The notes under the pieces are model-generated. The model ran no database searches. It had not been told where the DNA came from and saw nothing but the letters and a program-made list of their open reading frames with translations. A stretch of DNA of 6,700 nt from an uncultured Pseudobdellovibrionaceae bacterium (GTDB lineage Bacteria; Bdellovibrionota; Bdellovibrionia; Bdellovibrionales; Bdellovibrionaceae), in NCBI GenBank assembly GCA_937900305.1, contig CALCCV010000053.1, positions 1 through 6,700 on the forward strand, given 5' to 3'. Below, one piece after another: positions 5,301-6,700 of the stretch. The translations under genes were made by a program, and so were the position numbers. Every line of letters begins with the position of its first letter. Position 1 is the stretch's first letter.

Positions 5301-5511
5301 ATGGTGACGTTACTAATAATTTTGTTTTTGTTCTCAGGCAGGAGCCCTTATTCATTCGGGCTTAGCCTTTGCCGCTTGCACCCCTGCATCGGCTAGAGAA
5401 GAGAGCTCTCTTCTGTTATCTCAATACCAGTCTGACAAACCTGCTGTCTCCCAGCACAAGAGAGGGAACCCGAGCCTCCGAAAAACTACAGCTGAAAAAA
5501 ATCGAGATTAA
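5301..5511 (+). pseudogene. Frame-split small ORF resembling a secreted peptide or lipoprotein remnant
   Basis: An ATG at 5301 preceded by GAGGG opens a short frame, MVTLLIILFLFSGRS, that ends at 5396 after 31 residues. In the next frame (+1), from about 5335 to a TAA at 5509-5511, the sequence reads QAGALIHSGLAFAACTPASA and continues with a polar, basic tail ending AEKNRD. Joined by one frameshift near the T-rich stretch before 5335, the two halves would make a small exported protein of about 69 residues with a plausible signal peptide and an ASA-type cleavage site. The second frame has no start codon of its own and overlaps the 3' end of the opposite gene by about 26 bases. It may equally be chance; no family is recognised. 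Confidence 0.22.
5397..5414. repeat. Perfect 18-base palindrome
   Basis: AGAAGAGAG is followed directly by its reverse complement CTCTCTTCT with no spacer. It lies 72 bases past the stop of the TIGR02147-type gene. A spacer-less palindrome suits a dimeric DNA-binding protein better than an RNA terminator, and no T-run follows. Its partner is unknown. Confidence 0.5.
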
Positions 5512-6286
5512 AACCAAAAAGTCGTTCCGGCGGAGACGCCCGAATGATTTTTTTATTATGGATAATCGCTTTGGTGAGATTTTCTCTGATCAGTTCAACA
5601 TCTTGTTGAGATAATGTGATCGCTGATGAGTAATGAAGATCGGTTTCAGAAGTTCTGGCCAGAGATTGAATGGCTTGCATGCGCCAATGCGTATGATGAC
5701 TGCTCACCAGTTTGGATTCATTGTCGATGTGCAGGTGCGTTTTCCCGATGACGTATTTGCTACCTTGGCGTTCAGCTAACCCGACGGACTCGAGAAATTC
5801 TAGAACAGAAGCGACTAAGGGAGCCGCCAGCGCTAACTTTTTGGCGATGGCTGAAGTCGTTTGCAAATCTGGTATCGTTATCGCCATATGAATGGCTCCG
5901 TAATACCAGGCGCTGTAATAGGTGAGCTGTCCTTCAAGGTTCAGCGTTTGCGCCACTCCCACGCGATTTTTCAAAACTTTCCGCTGCACTTTAATTTTTC
6001 CAATCTGATCAGAAAAATATTTTCGAAGTGAGTCCGTGCCGGCACGATTCAACTGAACTATTAACAGAAAAAAGTGTGACTCCTCTTCAGAATGCCCAAG
6101 CAGTGAATTCGCGTTCTGTGCTTGTTCGAGACTGAAGTGGTGGCGATCATTGAGAACTTGAGAGATGAAAGCTGCCTGACATCCAATTGCTTGAGCCAAT
6201 GCTTTTCTCATTCCTCTCGACCAAGTTTGCTCGCGGAAGAGAAGATACTCTTTGTAGTCTTCAAAATCGAAAATCTGTTTATCCAT
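5486..6286 (-). CDS. TIGR02147/DUF4423-type putative transcriptional regulator
   Basis: This 266-residue protein fits the TIGR02147 family, which I know chiefly from Bdellovibrionota and Fibrobacteres and which is thought to be regulatory. The N-terminus FDFEDYKEYL is characteristic. Residues about 27-49 form a phage-repressor-like helix-turn-helix (RKALAQAIGCQAAFISQVLN). The mid-section has YYSAWYYGAIHMAI at 123-136 and a winged-helix-like segment with VASVLEFLESVGLAERQG at 158-175. The end, RLFGFNLDFFQL, follows the family's closing pattern of alternating hydrophobics, so the gene is complete. The ATG at 6284-6286 has AGGG about five bases upstream. It is transcribed away from the secreted-protein gene at 6414 and may control it, itself, or both, through the CTTAAG region between them. 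The ligand and targets are unknown. Confidence 0.85.
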   Translation of the reverse strand: MDKQIFDFEDYKEYLLFREQTWSRGMRKALAQAIGCQAAFISQVLNDRHHFSLEQAQNANSLLGHSEEESHFFLLIVQLNRAGTDSLRKYFSDQIGKIKVQRKVLKNRVGVAQTLNLEGQLTYYSAWYYGAIHMAITIPDLQTTSAIAKKLALAAPLVASVLEFLESVGLAERQGSKYVIGKTHLHIDNESKLVSSHHTHWRMQAIQSLARTSETDLHYSSAITLSQQDVELIRENLTKAIIHNKKIIRASPPERLFGFNLDFFQL

Positions 6287-6314
6287 TTCAACCCTGTCGG
6301 TGAAAGTTAAATAC

Positions 6315-6342
6315 TACTTAAGTATAATCTTAAATCTTAAGA
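6315..6342. promoter_or_regulatory. Operator-like region with paired CTTAAG sites
   Basis: TACTTAAGTA (6315-6324) is a perfect 10-base palindrome. TCTTAA (6328-6333) and TTAAGA (6337-6342) form a second inverted repeat with a three-base spacer. The hexamer CTTAAG occurs at 6317-6322 and 6336-6341, 19 bases apart, close to two helical turns. The first site overlaps the predicted -10 box of the regulator gene. This arrangement suggests binding by a dimeric protein, with the adjacent regulator the obvious candidate; that link is inference. Confidence 0.5.
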
Positions 6343-6350
6343 AAGTTTAA
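6321..6350 (-). promoter_or_regulatory. Possible promoter of the TIGR02147-type gene
   Basis: On the minus strand TTAAAC (6345-6350) and TATACT (6321-6326) are separated by 18 bases. The -10 match is good and the -35 weak. A start near 6314 would give a leader of about 28 bases. The surrounding DNA is AT-rich, so other placements are possible. Confidence 0.35.
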
Positions 6351-6351
6351 A

Positions 6352-6380
6352 TTGCGCACCGTGTCATTGAGAGGTAGTCT
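6352..6380 (+). promoter_or_regulatory. Weak candidate promoter of the secreted-protein gene
   Basis: TTGCGC (6352-6357) and TAGTCT (6375-6380) have a 17-base spacer and sit 33 bases before the start codon. Both hexamers are poor matches, so activation by a regulator or use of another sigma factor is plausible. Confidence 0.22.
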
Positions 6381-6413
6381 TGCTTCACACAACCCCCTTA
6401 CAAAGGAACAGTT

Positions 6414-6700
6414 ATGAAGACTTTCACGATTGCTTTACTTCTCGCTTACGGCTCATTTGCCAATGCCTCTAACGTTACGGACATCTGTCCGAGCGCATTC
6501 TCTAAGGTTCAAACAAGACTTCTTCAGGCCTGTGAATCCAGCAGCCGGGCTCACTTGGAGCTACCTGCTTATGATAACTGCCTGTCGATCCCAGAAGACT
6601 TTGAACAACTTTTAGACAAAGCCTCGCAAATGTACGTCGAAGTGGATGAGAAGGCACCTGCTTTGAAAACCAAAGCCAGCGATGAAAATGAAGTCGCAAA
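6414..6700 (+). CDS. Secreted protein of unknown function, 3' end beyond the window
   Basis: An open frame begins at ATG 6414 and continues without a stop to the window edge, giving 95 visible residues. AAGGA lies six bases upstream, a good ribosome site. The N-terminus is a clear signal peptide: MKTF, a hydrophobic core (TIALLLAYGSF), and cleavage likely after ANA at residue 18. The mature part seen so far is polar and helical in character, with Cys at 25, 40 and 56, the segment LSIPEDFEQLLDKASQMY at 57-74 and a charged stretch (KTKASDENEV) at the edge. The spaced cysteines suggest disulfides in the periplasm or outside the cell. I do not recognise a family. It is divergent from the TIGR02147-type regulator gene across a 127-base gap with operator-like repeats, so it may be that regulator's target. 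Confidence 0.8.
   Translation, partial: MKTFTIALLLAYGSFANASNVTDICPSAFSKVQTRLLQACESSSRAHLELPAYDNCLSIPEDFEQLLDKASQMYVEVDEKAPALKTKASDENEVA

Larger units (their letters stand above)
5106..5485. other. Gene-poor stretch rich in inverted repeats
   Basis: No complete gene is convincing here. Besides the elements listed separately (5253-5278, 5301-5511, 5397-5414), there are short hairpins: CATGC with GCATG near 5221-5235, AGCCC with GGGCT near 5343-5362, and TGCTG (5442-5446) with CAGCA (5452-5456). The stretch separates two minus-strand genes and must hold the protease promoter, but I could not pick a convincing pair of hexamers. A small structured RNA is possible; nothing matches an RNA family I recognise. 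Confidence 0.4.

Noticed and set aside
6502..6699. Minus-strand open frame at the right edge
   Set aside because: It is antisense to the plus-strand gene from 6414, which has a strong ribosome site and signal peptide.

Overview
The window looks like an accessory stretch of a Bdellovibrionota chromosome (Bdellovibrio or a relative). The best lineage clue is the gene at 5486-6286, a TIGR02147/DUF4423-type regulator; from memory, this family is concentrated in Bdellovibrionota and Fibrobacteres. Moderate to low GC and several short proteins with signal peptides fit that reading. The assignment is inferred from family distribution, not from a marker gene.

Layout. (1) 7-1201, minus strand: a compact operon with a near-consensus promoter at 1173-1201, a HigB/RelE-type toxin gene (840-1163), an overlapping HigA-like antitoxin gene (482-847), and a GNAT acetyltransferase gene (7-480) that starts one base after the antitoxin stop. 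The acetyltransferase is cut short at its C-terminus. A perfect inverted repeat covers the promoter -10 box, and the predicted transcript starts almost on the toxin start codon. (2) About 1215-4040, minus strand: a transposon of the type that pairs a DDE transposase with an AAA+ ATPase. A zinc-ribbon protein (3503-4000), a complete D,D(35)E transposase (2085-3437) and an ExeA/TniB-like ATPase (1636-2088) lie in line, the last two overlapping by 4 bases. The ATPase ends just after Walker B, so the element is probably defective. An 11-base perfect inverted repeat at 1215-1225 and 4030-4040 may mark its ends. (3) 4248-5105, minus strand: an exported protein with two retropepsin-like lobes, each with its own DTG motif. 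(4) 5106-5485: no clear gene, but several inverted repeats, including a perfect 18-base palindrome, and a frame-split small ORF resembling a decayed secreted peptide. (5) 5486-6286, minus strand: the TIGR02147-type regulator. It is divergent from a plus-strand gene for a secreted protein that starts at 6414 and runs off the window. Their shared 127-base gap has an AT-rich operator-like region with two CTTAAG sites.

How the parts relate. The toxin-antitoxin genes and the transposon adjoin each other, with the left candidate transposon end about 14 bases behind the toxin -35 box. The truncated acetyltransferase and truncated ATPase suggest repeated rearrangement. The regulator and the divergent secreted-protein gene may be a local regulator-target pair. 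I see no CRISPR array, rRNA, tRNA or clear phage module. The observations best worth a second look are the toxin-antitoxin-acetyltransferase operon with its leaderless-type promoter, the fused double retropepsin, and the three-component transposon with a start codon in a hairpin.
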